From contig CAJNYU010000356.1 of the NCBI GenBank assembly GCA_905331475.1, forward strand, positions 62,001 to 126,000: a DNA stretch of 64,000 nt, in the 5' to 3' direction. The notes under the pieces are model-generated. The model was not told the DNA's origin, made no database searches, and saw nothing but the letters and a program-made list of their open reading frames with translations. A program made the translations under genes and the position numbers. Of the stretch, positions 26,662 to 38,708 are shown one piece after another. This DNA comes from Rotaria socialis (Eukaryota; Rotifera; Eurotatoria; Philodinida; Philodinidae). Numbering within the stretch: position 1 is the first letter of the stretch; each line of letters starts with the position of its first letter.

Positions 26662-27911
26662 CAGTAACAGACAAAAGTTTCCACCCGCTTATAATTTTAT
26701 TAAACACTATGATTCAACAAAAACGTTTTTTAATATAAAGAAGCTAAGAGTCCATCCTGATCACTAGTGTAATATGAAATCACCATGACTTTCTACAACT
26801 TCAAAAGCTCGATTTTCCATACCATGTACCAAGTTTAACACTAATTCCAGTGGTAGAGCCTTCCATTCGTGCTTTATTGCAGAGACCAAAGATTGATAAT
26901 TTGTAAACGTTTTATTTCTTAACTTCATCTTGAGGAGTTGCCCCACATTTTCAATTGGAGCAATATCAAGGGACATCGATGGCCAGTCTATTTTTTCAAT
27001 TCTCTTTTCTTCTCTTCAGTGTGTGGCAAGTTTCGACCTGTGCTAGGATCGTTGTCTTCTGGCAGCTTCCACGACCTCGGATCGTCACCAAATTATGTCT
27101 TAGCTGTTGGCAAGAGACCGTACTTATAGATGCTACACATAAATTTAGCGTCGAGGTTTTTCCCGAAAACAAATGATGCGACCGAAACCTTTACTTAAGA
27201 AACAACCCCAAAAATTCACCTTGATTAGATGCTTGACAGTACGAACGACTTTTTTATTTCTTGGAAAGTTCCAAACCAATCCTTTCACGGAATTCAGGCG
27301 GACAGCAGTCTCATCAGAAAATATCACCTGATTCCAGTCAGTTGCTTTATGATGTTGTGCCCATCTTAAACGATTTTGTCGATGGTATTCTATAAGCAAT
27401 GGCTTTGACATTAGCCGACTGTATCTAGCACCTGCTTCGTTCAAACGTCGGCATATCGTTCTCTCACTAACTACCACTCCTCGCCGCTCCAACTGGTTTG
27501 TAATATATTGAGCGGTGATGAATGGCTGTTCTTTAGCGAGTGAAATAATTCGTTGTTCCTGTTTCTCAGTAGTTGCACGTGGTCGACCGGAACGGGTTGA
27601 ATCAGTTAAATCTTTGGATTGTGTCCATCGGTTGAGCCAATATCTCACTGTTGAGATGTTATAGTGAACTACTTTTGTCACGTCCACATGGCTTTGTTGT
27701 GGACCCTTTGGATGATTAGATAAAAACACAATTTCGTACCGCGTGTGTACTGATAATGGCATTTATAAAAAGTAATGATTGATAGCACTTTAGAAGAAAT
27801 GAATAATTTTTCTCATCATAGTATTAGTACTACTATATATATACTACACTTATGGAACTTACAAGAATTTCTCGAAAATGCGAGGCGGGTGGAAGCTTTT
27901 GTCTGGTACTG
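26662..27911 (-). mobile_element. Tc1/mariner-type transposon, 1.25 kb
   Basis: Terminal inverted repeats match over nearly 30 bases: CAGTAACAGACAAAAGTTTC at the left, and CAGTACCAGACAAAAGCTTC read inverted from the right. The left end follows a TA dinucleotide; the right flank reads CA, so one copy of the TA duplication has probably mutated. The length is standard for a Tc1 family element. It carries a broken transposase on the minus strand and sits inside a hAT-like element, so it inserted later. Confidence 0.88.
26764..27762 (-). pseudogene. Tc1-like transposase, frameshifted
   Basis: The N-terminal frame (27762-27145) has the paired helix-turn-helix DNA-binding part with the linker RSGRPRATT and the first catalytic aspartate in VIFSDETAV. 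It then shifts frame and ends. The C-terminal part resumes in other frames: EDNDP, which holds the second aspartate, and then WPSMSLDIAPIENV with the catalytic glutamate in the frame 26976-26764. The order is that of a DDE transposase of the Tc1/mariner group, normally about 340 residues. The frameshifts mean this copy cannot make an active enzyme. Confidence 0.88.
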
Positions 27912-28367
27912 CATGTTGTAATGTTCTCAGTCGAGACTTTTATTTAGTTTTTGTTACATTCTGTTGATAAATGCTTTATCTCTATGTCCTAATTAAAAAG
28001 CATTTTAAGATAGTAAAACAATTCGTTTCTGGAATGCTTATCATGTACGTCACTGTTCTATCATCCGTTTTTAAATAAAATAAATTGAACGCATTAAGAT
28101 GATGCAGAACAACATTGAGATGTCTGAGTATTTTACAAAAACTCATCAGAACACTCAGCAAACGTATGATGACTACTCAAACCCATGAGTACTCATGAGT
28201 TTTCGCGGCATTTTCTAGCGTGAATACTTTTTGAGTACTCGCTGGCTGAGTAGATTCCCTAGGGAAAATATGTAGTTACTTAGACAGTATCGTTCAACTT
28301 CTTTTTTTTCTTTAATTTTTTAGATTATTTAATTCAATTTTACTTTTAAATTATTTTATTTTTATTG

Positions 28368-28670
28368 TATTCCAGGTCGAACAGTACGGCCTGGTAACGG
28401 TCGGTTTCGGGTAGTTCCGTTGATTTTGTGAAAGCAGTATTCCGGTTGGAAAATTTTCGGATCTTTTCCGGTGATTTCTGATCAATTCCTACCGGAAAGC
28501 ACTGGAACTTGGCAGGAATCCGCCGAAAAAGTTCGGCCGTATTATTGATTGGAATACTGCTTCCATGTTCCAGCGATTTCCCGTGTTTTCCTGCAAGATA
28601 TGGTGACTTTCCCGCATCTTTTTTGGAATATCCTACGGTATCCGATGGCCGGAATGTTTGACCTGGGATA
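28368..28670. mobile_element. MITE with CCAGGTC(A/G)AACA ends
   Basis: Inverted ends TATTCCAGGTCGAACAGT and, read inverted from the right, TATCCCAGGTCAAACATT enclose a 303-bp, less AT-rich interior with many TTCCGG/CCGGAA motifs. There is no ORF of interest. The same CCAGGTCGA-type ends occur at 60538-60850 and 61169-61343, so this is a family. Confidence 0.65.
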
Positions 28671-29732
28671 TTTTATTTATTCTGTTTTAGATTTTTATTT
28701 ATTTATTTTATATTGTTGCATTTTACTTCTTTTATTTTATTTATTTTAATTTTTGGATTATTTCAGTGTTTTTTACTCTTTTCCGATGGTTTTTTGTTTT
28801 ATTTCATGTTATTTTGAGTGTAGACTTTTCTTTTAAAAATAAGTATATAATAATATTATTAAATTATTAAAAGAAATATTTTTGAAAAGTATAAATTATC
28901 AGCGTAACTCTCATGCAAAACGGCGTGATCACGTCAGAATGAACGGAAATAAGGTGGTTTTATTACTTGCCCGTTTTAGTCGGAAACAACCTTGAATGAC
29001 ATCGTTAACATTCCAGGGAGAAAAAGGCCTGTAATCCGAGCTGACGGAAAACTGTTACAAAACGGCGGTTATTTTTCATCGTTTAGGGCATTATTTGCGA
29101 CGTTTCTTAACCGTTTCAGGGAGTTTAATGCCATCTTGCAGACGGTCTGAATGATGAGCTTAGTTAAGTCAACATTTCTTCACTTAATATTACTAGATTT
29201 ATTTTTGTGTTTGTACTTCCCATATTTAATAAATAAAAACTATACACTGCTACTAATAATAATAAATAGAAGAACAGAGATGTTTTAGAATAAAGACATC
29301 TAATGAATGTGTAAACATTCAAGATTTATTAATGACGTCAATGATTTCTTTTAATTATGTATTTCATGAAAAACAATCTTAATATTCTGAAAATCTTTTT
29401 CTTTCTCTATAATCACGAACTGAAATGATAAATGATATGTCATAGTAGCTATTTTGTTTTCTTCTTTTAGATTTTCATTGTAATTTTGCAGTTAATTTTC
29501 TTTTCCTTTATAACTTGATAGAGCTTCTTTTATATATATATATATAGCGAGAAAGAAGAAAGAAGAAAAATGCAAGAAAGCGTTGTGCTTTAGGGAGAAA
29601 TGTAGCTGCATTAATAAAAACAAACGGAAAAGAACATATATTATTAAGTTATTCACTAAAAGGAGTTTTTGTTCTATTTCAGAATATTATCATTATCAAA
29701 AAGCTCTAGGATTTTTAAATGAAATATAAGCA
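28671..29732. other. Region upstream of the GPCR, with a possible repeat fragment
   Basis: 28915-29150 is less AT-rich than its surroundings (AAACGGCG and CCGTTT motifs) and may be another palindromic element, but I could not define its ends. The rest is AT-rich, with a short (TA)n at about 29532-29545. An acceptor TTTCAG ends at 29682, some 50 bases before the GPCR start. Confidence 0.4.
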
Positions 29733-30902
29733 ATGAATCAAACATCATATTATACACATAGCGCATTTATACAGTATTTACAATTAGTTTTTGTTCCTTG
29801 TTTGGCTTTACTTGGCATATGTGGAAATATCATATGTGCGATTGTATTTAATACTAAACCATTAAGGTAAAATATAAGAGAAAATTAAAAAAGCATTTTA
29901 TTTATTTGTTTCATTCATTGCATTCTTTGTTTTTTTTTAAGACGCCTGCGTTCATCATCATTTTTATTTCTATTAGCTGCATCTGATGTTTTATTTTCAT
30001 TGGATCTTTTACCTGGCTGGATAAATACTAGTTTCGTTCGATCATTATATTCTGGTGCCAATTTGATATGTAAAATTCAAACCTATATATCATTTGTTGC
30101 ATCGTTTTTACATATATGGATGGTGCTTGCATTTACAGCGGAACGTTTTTTTGCTGTGAATTTTCCTTTAAAACATATGTCCAAATGTACGCCAAGAATT
30201 TCTCATATAATCATTCTAATAATTACGATGCCAGTAATTGTATTCTACATTTATCCATCATTTTTTGCATCCGAAGTTGATATGTATGGACAATGCCGTG
30301 AAAAAGAAAGTCATGTACATTATTTAAATCATATTAATATAGTTGATACAATAATGACGATGTTTTTACCATTCATTTTTGTATCAATAGCTAATATTTT
30401 AATTATAAAAAAATTATTTTATTCAAATACATTTCGACAACATGTTTTTGAAAACGGTTCAAGTTATCAATGTAGACGAACATCATACTGGACACCGTAT
30501 CATACACAATTAGTAAAAAAATCAGAAACAAATCGGCCTCCAGTTGAAAAATCAATAGCATCAATACATAGAAAACAACATGGTAATGATTCAACCCGTC
30601 AACATATTTTGGCAGAATTACGTTTAACAAAAATGCTATTAGCTATATCATTAACATGTCTTTCATTGAATTTTCCATCGTATTCTTTACGCTTAATCGT
30701 ATTTTATGAACAAACGCAAGATGATTTCAAACAGACTCAAAATTATAGTACTTTCGCACTCTATAGAGATGTTCTATTACATTATATGTCTTACTTGAGT
30801 TATTCAATTAATATTTTCATCTATATTCTATGTGGAGCTAATTTCCGTCGCGCATTAAAAAGAATTTTTTTCCCAAAAAAAAAGACATTTCAAATAGATT
30901 GA
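29733..30902 (+). CDS. Rhodopsin-class (class A) orphan GPCR
   Basis: Two exons, 29733-29866 and 29942-30902, give 364 residues. Seven hydrophobic segments are visible. TM1 carries GNIICAIVF (the GN of class A). TM2 contains LFLLAASDVLF with its aspartate. TM3 starts with Cys in LICKIQ and ends in AERFFAV, an ERF variant of the DRY motif. A Cys in loop 2 (YGQCRE) can form the usual disulphide. A long, basic, His/Arg-rich loop lies before TM6 (TKMLLAISL), where the CWxP motif is replaced by SLNFPSY. TM7 has SINIFIYIL, a variant of NPxxY, followed by FRRALKRIFF. The ligand is unknown; the pattern resembles invertebrate peptide-receptor-like orphans. Asn glycosylation at NQT is near the N-terminus. 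Confidence 0.9.
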
Positions 30903-33900
30903 AAATGAAATCATTTAATCATGACAATGAACTATTTTTATTGGTTTATTCTATTAAATCACTGATTTGATCATTGAATGGTTCATTAGGTGATTGTTCA
31001 TTATCAACAAAGTTTTAAAAGCAAACTAGTTTACCAAGATAATTACCGATTAAAAACCATAAGGTAAACAAACAGTGCAGTTAAGTTCCGGTGGATGTTT
31101 TATTTTATCTCTGTTGTATTTACTTTTTTTTTATTCTGTGAAGTACAAAAAAATAAATGGAATTAAAATTATGATTATGATGTCAACAGACCTCAGAGTT
31201 TGAACTTAACAGCAGACGAATTCCAATATGAGCTGTTAATAGGCTAGATAATGCGATGTCTTTCAAAATGTTAGACAAAACTCATAGTTATAGTAAAGAG
31301 AGAGACAGAGAATTTCACACTTATTCATTATCGAATAATTAAAATTTGTCCTAGCCGAAAATAATATAGATAATGAATCTAGTACAACAATCAAGACTTC
31401 AGTATGATTTATCATTCGGTTTCAATAGCCATGATGAATAGCAATTCTATTTCTTTGAAGTTTTATGATATAATTTTATTCAACATTATATTTACATACT
31501 TCAGAAATATCAGTGAACTTTTGAATTAGCACTAAAATGAAAATAATTATGAAAACATATTTATGCTCTTGTACAGATATAAATTCCATTTATCATATCA
31601 CTAAAATCTATGTATTAGGAAGATAAAAACAGTATGATTTTTGTTCTCAAATTTGTTTATGTAGATTTTCCGATTTGCAACCAAAGATAATAGTCTATGA
31701 TCAAACGACGTATTAGACATACACGAGAAGAGCTGGGTTTTACAGACAAATTAGCTTCTTTATCATGTAACAGGAATTCTAATATTCTGTTAGCTATATA
31801 CACGAACATAGAATTCATGACTGATATAACAGACGACATATAGAAAAATAGTGGGTGCCTCTAAGCTGGGTTAATTTTAAAGATGTTTACAGTCAACGGA
31901 TTTAATTTAGCTATAAATTTGAAAAGCAAAGTAACCTCCTTTGAGATAAATTGATGCCATTTCGAGAAAGTACAAGTTAAATATTTCGTGAAGTTATCAT
32001 ATTTGAAATTTTCAATGATATTTAATCCTTTATAATATTCATTAATTAATAACTCTAAATATAATATTCTATAATCACAATTTATGATATTCATTGTTAT
32101 TATCATTTTTCATCAAGAACAAAAGGTGTAAAAAAATAACCTAAACGCTGCAATTTGATGTAATATGTTACTAGGCAATCTAGTATTAATATTTCTTCGC
32201 GTATTGACATTGCAATACTGTTCATCAAATAAAAATAACAAGAATATTAGAAAGCTTTTTTGTTTCTATGTGAAAATAAAAATCATAATCAATGAGATTC
32301 AGAACGAGGTTATAAGACTCATATGATTAAAAATTGCACACGATATTTATTTTTCGAATGAATTTTAATTAACTAACGATATTTTATTGGAAAAAGAACA
32401 ATCTAAGCAAAAATGTATTGTTACATATGATAAACGGTTACATTTTCCCGTCTCTTATTTAAATGTTAACATTAAAACTGAGACAACGTTCAATAGGAGG
32501 AGACGAGTTCATGAAAATATCATATTCAAGATTTCCGTAAGCATGTATGAATAATTTTTCGATAAAAAGACTTTTTGAGTACAAAAAAGATGTAGGACTC
32601 GATGAATTTCAATTTAATATGATTGTATCTTATTAGTTGTTTGATAACAATCCAAATGCAACATGAGACTATGAAATAATTCCAATAACAGTATTAGCTT
32701 CTTTCTTCGATCTAAGATTATATGATTCAACATCCGTAGAAATGTGTTTGCTATAATCAGATTTATGACACAGACAAAATTAAGGCGTATTTAGTGAAAC
32801 ACATGGTGCTATTAAAAATAAACCGTGAATTTTCATGTCACCAAGACATGCTTGATGTTGAAGTTGAACAGTAGAAACAAAATCAAATCATTTAACAAAA
32901 ATATCTGCTTAGTTTTATTTTTTAGTTTCCCTGCATCAAATTTTATATGTACTAACTTTTAAACTAGTTTGATTTAAATAATAGATATAAACAAGAATTG
33001 TTTTAAAGTTTTTGAAAAATTCAGATAAAATGGTCATGCTGAAGGTATCGCTTGTTGTGATGATGAAGTGTTTAATGACAGACTAGTGAGCTACTACTGT
33101 TCGCAATGGGATATCTAATATGAAGTGCCATTTTCTGATCTTATTTCAATTTGTCATTGGATATCTCGCATGATGAGACGAGAAAAGATATAAAATTTAT
33201 TTTTGTGCTTATCATTCCAGGGAAGTCAGAATATTTTCTAATCTTAAAATGCAAGAACATCAGAGCCCAGATAGATATATCAAAATAAGTAATTTAGCTC
33301 TCAGACGTATATAAGAATGTTTATATATATATAAATATTATTCAACTAAATATTTTAGCATTGAGGCCGAAGTAATTTTTATTGATGACTATTGAATTAA
33401 TATCGATGGATCGAAAATAAATGCTCAGAAGTATACAAGTGACTATATCTACGAGATAATCCTACTGTAAGAATCGAATTCCGTCAAAATATTTTTTTTT
33501 TCATACATATTCGCCCATAAGCATTCAAGTGGTATTAATCAATATATCTAACATTCACAATGATAGATTGCATTGACAAAAATACGAATTCAACATCCAT
33601 TGATTTGAATGAAGTCTTTCCTGTTTTTTGTCAGAACTCAACAAAGGCTTTTCTTTTGTAAGTTCTCCGTGTCATTTTTCTTTGCTATAAAGATATGAAA
33701 GCTTCAATATATGCACTAATCGATATAATTACAGCAGTAGTTTACTAATGATCATATTAAAACCAACTAAATTGGTAGAAAGAAAAAATAAATTTTAATA
33801 AACATTGCCAAAGGAACAAAATAAACTTTCAGAAGAGATATTACATGAAATTCTATGAAGCTAACATCATAGAACACAAATAATGCCTTCGACGGCATAG

Positions 33901-36900
33901 ATTAATTACTCAAAAAACAAATGTCAACAATAGCCGATAACTAGTGTGAATAATCTATTGACAGGCATCAAAAGTGCAAGCAGTTGTAAAATGTTATTCA
34001 ATAACAAAAATAAAAAAAATCTAAAACTATGAAAGAAATCGTCAATATTAGAATAGAATTATGCTTCGGTAAATTACACTGCTGAACGGTCTGACTAAAT
34101 TTCGTAGGATTGCTTCTATGAGTAAACTTAAATTGATTTCAAAAAAGAAACTATGCATAATCTTCGTTCGAATATAATGGATTTACATATAACCATTCCA
34201 TTGAATGTCTACCATAACCAAAATTATATAAAATGAAGCTTAAAAGAACATCGTATCAAATTCTGATAAGTTTATCAAGATCAATTGTGTAATTTATGTT
34301 TAGATTTTGAATGAACTGTTATGATATCCTATATAAAATACTAATTCAAGAAGTTACTAGTCATCTATTATAAGGTTTCCATTGAAAAAAATATATATAA
34401 ATAGAATCTCAAGACGCTTGATGCCTGCGAAGCTCTGTAGAGCGTCATATATTGTTTACTGCATAACGAGTTAAAGATTAATTTAACACATATGACTTAC
34501 AATTTCTTTTTCTCCTCATTGCAATATTTTAAAAATTACTTCAATTGTTTTGAATAGTAAATCATTTTCTGCGAGTATCACTCACTCAAAAGAAACTGAA
34601 AAATAATTGTTTTCAGAAGAATTATCTCATCACGAGAGAAAAATCATCGTTTGAACAAGCTACATATGAACTGAAGGAAAGTCCGAGTTTGAAACTATTA
34701 TCTTTTTGTGGGAATATTTTTATTAAATACTATTCTAAAAACGTTACCCTCGACGAAATTTGATTGTCTTATCATCTAACCATTATATTAAATTTATTAA
34801 ATTTACTGGAGTGGAATGAACTCTGTTTCGAAATGCGAAATTCTTTTTAATATTAGGAGCAGGATGGCAAATTTAATGCTTCGAAAACTGTCAATGAGTG
34901 TAAATTCATTTAAACATGCACTTCTTTATGTAGAACAAAGAATGTAATTAAGAAAAATTGATCTGTTCCACTGTGCTCATAATCATACCGTTGCAAACAA
35001 TAAATTAATTAAATCCATAGAACGAGAAATCCTTGAGACTTTTCAGCGACACAATTAAAGAAATCTGAGCAAACAAAAAATAAAACAGTTGCTTCAATAG
35101 AATTTTTGGTGTGCTGGAAAAATGTCGAAAGTGAAAAATAAAAAACAATGATGCCTCATGTATATGGCGATTGTAACCACATATACTTCATTGTTTTTTC
35201 TTATAATTTTATTAGTGTAGAATTTTAGTCAGTATTGATAGGGATGACTAACTATTGATACAAGTAAAATAGAGGAGCTGAATAAAGTAACCACAACTAT
35301 TAAGTATTGGATATGCACTATTAATTATTGTGAAGCTAAAATGCATACTGATTCAAATAATCGATTGATGAAAACTGTTTGCAATCATAGTCATCTTCCA
35401 GAAAAAGAAAAACTTGAGGTTCGTGAAGCTCGTGAAAAAATGACATCTTTTAAAAGAATTTTTCTCACCCTTAACATTTCAGCTTAATTTCATACAAAAA
35501 ACATACACTGCATTATTTACAATTCTCTAAAATATTAACTGACAATATTTCATGTCAATATAATTTTTTCGACATTTTTCCTTTCGACATTATGACGGCC
35601 AACCGAATTTTTCATCTTTTTTTTTATATCATGATGAATTTTTCTTGCAAATTCAAAGATAATGATCATAAACTATCACATAAATATGTCACTGTGTATC
35701 AATGGTTCTTTTTGAATCTCTTATTAAATTTCATTAGAGAAGTATATTTTCCATTACACAACATGATCACATTGGATCTCGGTGAAAATCTTTCAATACA
35801 ATTAATTATATGTAACTTCATCAAGTTTCCATGGCAAATTATTCTCGTCTTAAATTTGTTTAGAGAAGACAGGTTAACAGTACTCGTTTTTTTTTGCAAA
35901 AAAATTGTACTTTATATACGTTAAATGATGGAAGTCTTGAAAGATTTGGATAGGAAAATTGAATTTTCAATTATTTCTAAAATATCAGACTGCGAACTAT
36001 CTTTTCCTATATTGATTTAAGTATCGACCGATTTCAGAAGTTGATCTGTCAATGATTTGAAAAAAAAAGCAAATACATCTACCTCTCATAGTATTGGAAA
36101 ATATATGATGAAAGCAAATTTATGTTTTAAAAGAATCACTTATAGCCTTTTGCTTTCAAGAGAAGTAGATATACTGTATACACAACCAGTTATAGTCCTA
36201 GTTGAAAACTAAACAGAAGAAAGATATTGTTCGAATCAAGACTAAAAATTCGAGTCAAACTTTCTATGATTCTAAACTAATTACATTACGAATTTTCAAC
36301 AGTCAAATTGAAATTCTAAAGAAATGAATCAAATAATTAAAATTATTTTTTTGTCAAGTTGAAGTCTCAATCAGACTATGATTCTTACTGACAGAAACCT
36401 ATCCAGGCATATTTCTAAACACGGAGTCCTTTTCAAAGAACATTCTACCTATACTAAATATTGGTCTCTATAGTAGATATGAAATCGAACGATCGGCCTA
36501 TCAGCAGCTTTCTCTCGTTAGAAATCACCTGGTTAGATGCCAACTAACGTAACCAAAGTAAAATATGTCAAAACTATAATCTGAGTTACTAGGCGTTAGA
36601 GAAACAAACGAACTTTTCCTCAGGTCAATGAAAAGCATCTGTTTTTATAAATTCCTTTTTTCTCTCTCTGCACATCATTTAAACAAGAAACACCATATGG
36701 CAATCATTATCGAAAGTAAGCATTAGTAAAGTTTCATAATGCAGGCTTCGCCTACTTTCTAATTATTCATTGAAATTTTTCATAAACGATTGCTTATGTA
36801 AACCAAAAGTAAGTTTGTCCTATAAGTTGACTTCTTAATGTTATCTTATAGACGTCGAGAAATTCAATGGTACTATTTACATAGGATTTTTCTCTTAGAG

Positions 36901-38708
36901 ACAATGATGATTTCTAAAGAACTACATAGCAATACATCAGATTGTAAGCTTTTCTTCTTCTTCTTCTTCTTATATATTCTATTAGATAAACAAGATTAAC
37001 AAATTTCCTTCGAATTATGACTATCAATGACATCGTATTGTATCCTTTAAAATATATATTCCATACATGTATATTCACAAATATTGTAAACGAAATCAAA
37101 TAGAATAGTAGCTCAAAAAGAAACAAGCTATTCTATCAACAATAAAAACTTTACCTTGTAATTTCTCTTTTAGTATTTAATAGCATGAAAAGATATTAGC
37201 GTAATCACAGCGGGAGTAGAATTTAAAATGCGACGGAGCTGTTACTTTTTTAAAAGAGAAAAACCATTAACACATGTTTCAATTTATGAATTACCACCTA
37301 CTGGTATTGTATATCGATGATGAAAGATGTCGATCACAATATATTTCCATTACTGTGAAAGCAGTACAAAGAACATTTATCTTAAGGGTTTTACACGAAT
37401 TCTCCGTTAATTCGATCTTAAAAGTAAAATTCTCAAGAAGCTTGAGGAAGATATAGTCGAAAGATAAGATGTCCATCTCAGTGTGTCACACAGCAGACAC
37501 CTCTTCTAGAATATCGAAAGGAGCGCACACTACATACCAATACATGACGTCTGGAAAAAAATTGATAGAGTAGACACCCAAGTGACAAAATACTTTCTTT
37601 GTTGCACTCGGATTTCCTCAGTAGTTGAACATTGCAATTAAGATTAATATTGTCTTTTATAATAGTTTATTCAATTTGCTTAGAAACGATTATTTTCATT
37701 CCACTAAGGGAACTCTTGTTAATAAAACAATGTGTCAAAAACAATTTAAACTTTTAAGTTGCTCGGCTTCTGCTATGCGTGTATTGGAGGGAAAGGCAAA
37801 TTTTTACCTCTACCAAAATATTACTTTTCAATCTAGTATTACAAAAACAATATTAGTCATGTACAAAAACTGTATATAAGCTAATTGTTTTACGACTTGT
37901 TTATCATATTCACAGAAATGACAGTACGTATATGCAAAATTCTTATTCTCTGCATGTTGTTCTACAGAGCCAAGTAAAGTGTTATGTGGGCCAACACACT
38001 GGATACACCATAGAAAAGATGGTAAATTTTTCTTAAGAATTTGTTCGTTCTCGAAAAAACGAATACAGAGCGATTACGAAAACAATATATTGAGTCATCT
38101 TTGAGCGTATATGATTAATTTATTTTACGAGATAAGCCATATTAAAAATTTCTTTATACAATAGAGAGTAATTCTTTGCTTTTTTCAGTTACTTAAAAAA
38201 TATCGACCCATGAGAAAAATCTGAGTCAGGTTTGTAGTCATCAATTACAGCTAATTAAATTTGTAATTAATAAACCTTCAAAACAAAAAAATTATTTTAT
38301 CTAGATGACGCTAAAATATCATTGAATTTTAATAGAGCGACATGTTTAAATAAACGAATTTCTTTCCAATAATATTTTTTCTTTCTTCTATGACATGAAT
38401 TTGAAATATATTCACAAACGATTAATAAATATCCTATAAAATGTTAAACATGGTCGTTAATATCCAATAAAATTGATAAAAGATGAGTGACTGACTGACA
38501 ATGCCTGGTAGTTCTTCGTTTTTCATCACTGTCATTTGGTATTGCAAACATCGTTTTGTATGTTTACTTATTTTACATCCTTCACTAAATAACCATTAAA
38601 TGTGTTAAAAATATTGTTTTGATTACAATAATATATATATATATATATATATATTTCTTTACTTTTTCAGATGAACAAATTTTATTTTACAGATGATTAA
38701 TATAAAAA
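30903..38708. other. Gene-poor AT-rich region of 7.8 kb
   Basis: No gene with a recognisable domain was found on either strand. Short TA-rich tracts (about 33321-33336 and 38632-38655) and a (CTT)n tract (about 36954-36971) are present. The longest frames (for example 35592-35924 and 31861-32106) are overlapped by frames on the other strand or are hydrophobic and AT-driven. It ends with acceptor-like sites (38669-38670 and 38691-38692) leading into the RhoGEF gene. Confidence 0.5.

Larger units (their letters stand above)
25901..28261. mobile_element. hAT-like element interrupted by a Tc1/mariner copy
   Basis: The left end (TAGTGAACGTACTC, then CCAGCGAGTAC) and the right end, read inverted (TAGGGAATCTACTC, then CCAGCGAGTACTC), are clearly related inverted repeats with many GAGTACTC motifs in the subterminal parts. 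The outer element would be about 1.1 kb once the 1.25-kb Tc1-like insertion is removed. It has no coding sequence of its own. I could not find a convincing 8-bp target duplication, so the hAT call rests on the shape of the ends. Confidence 0.6.
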
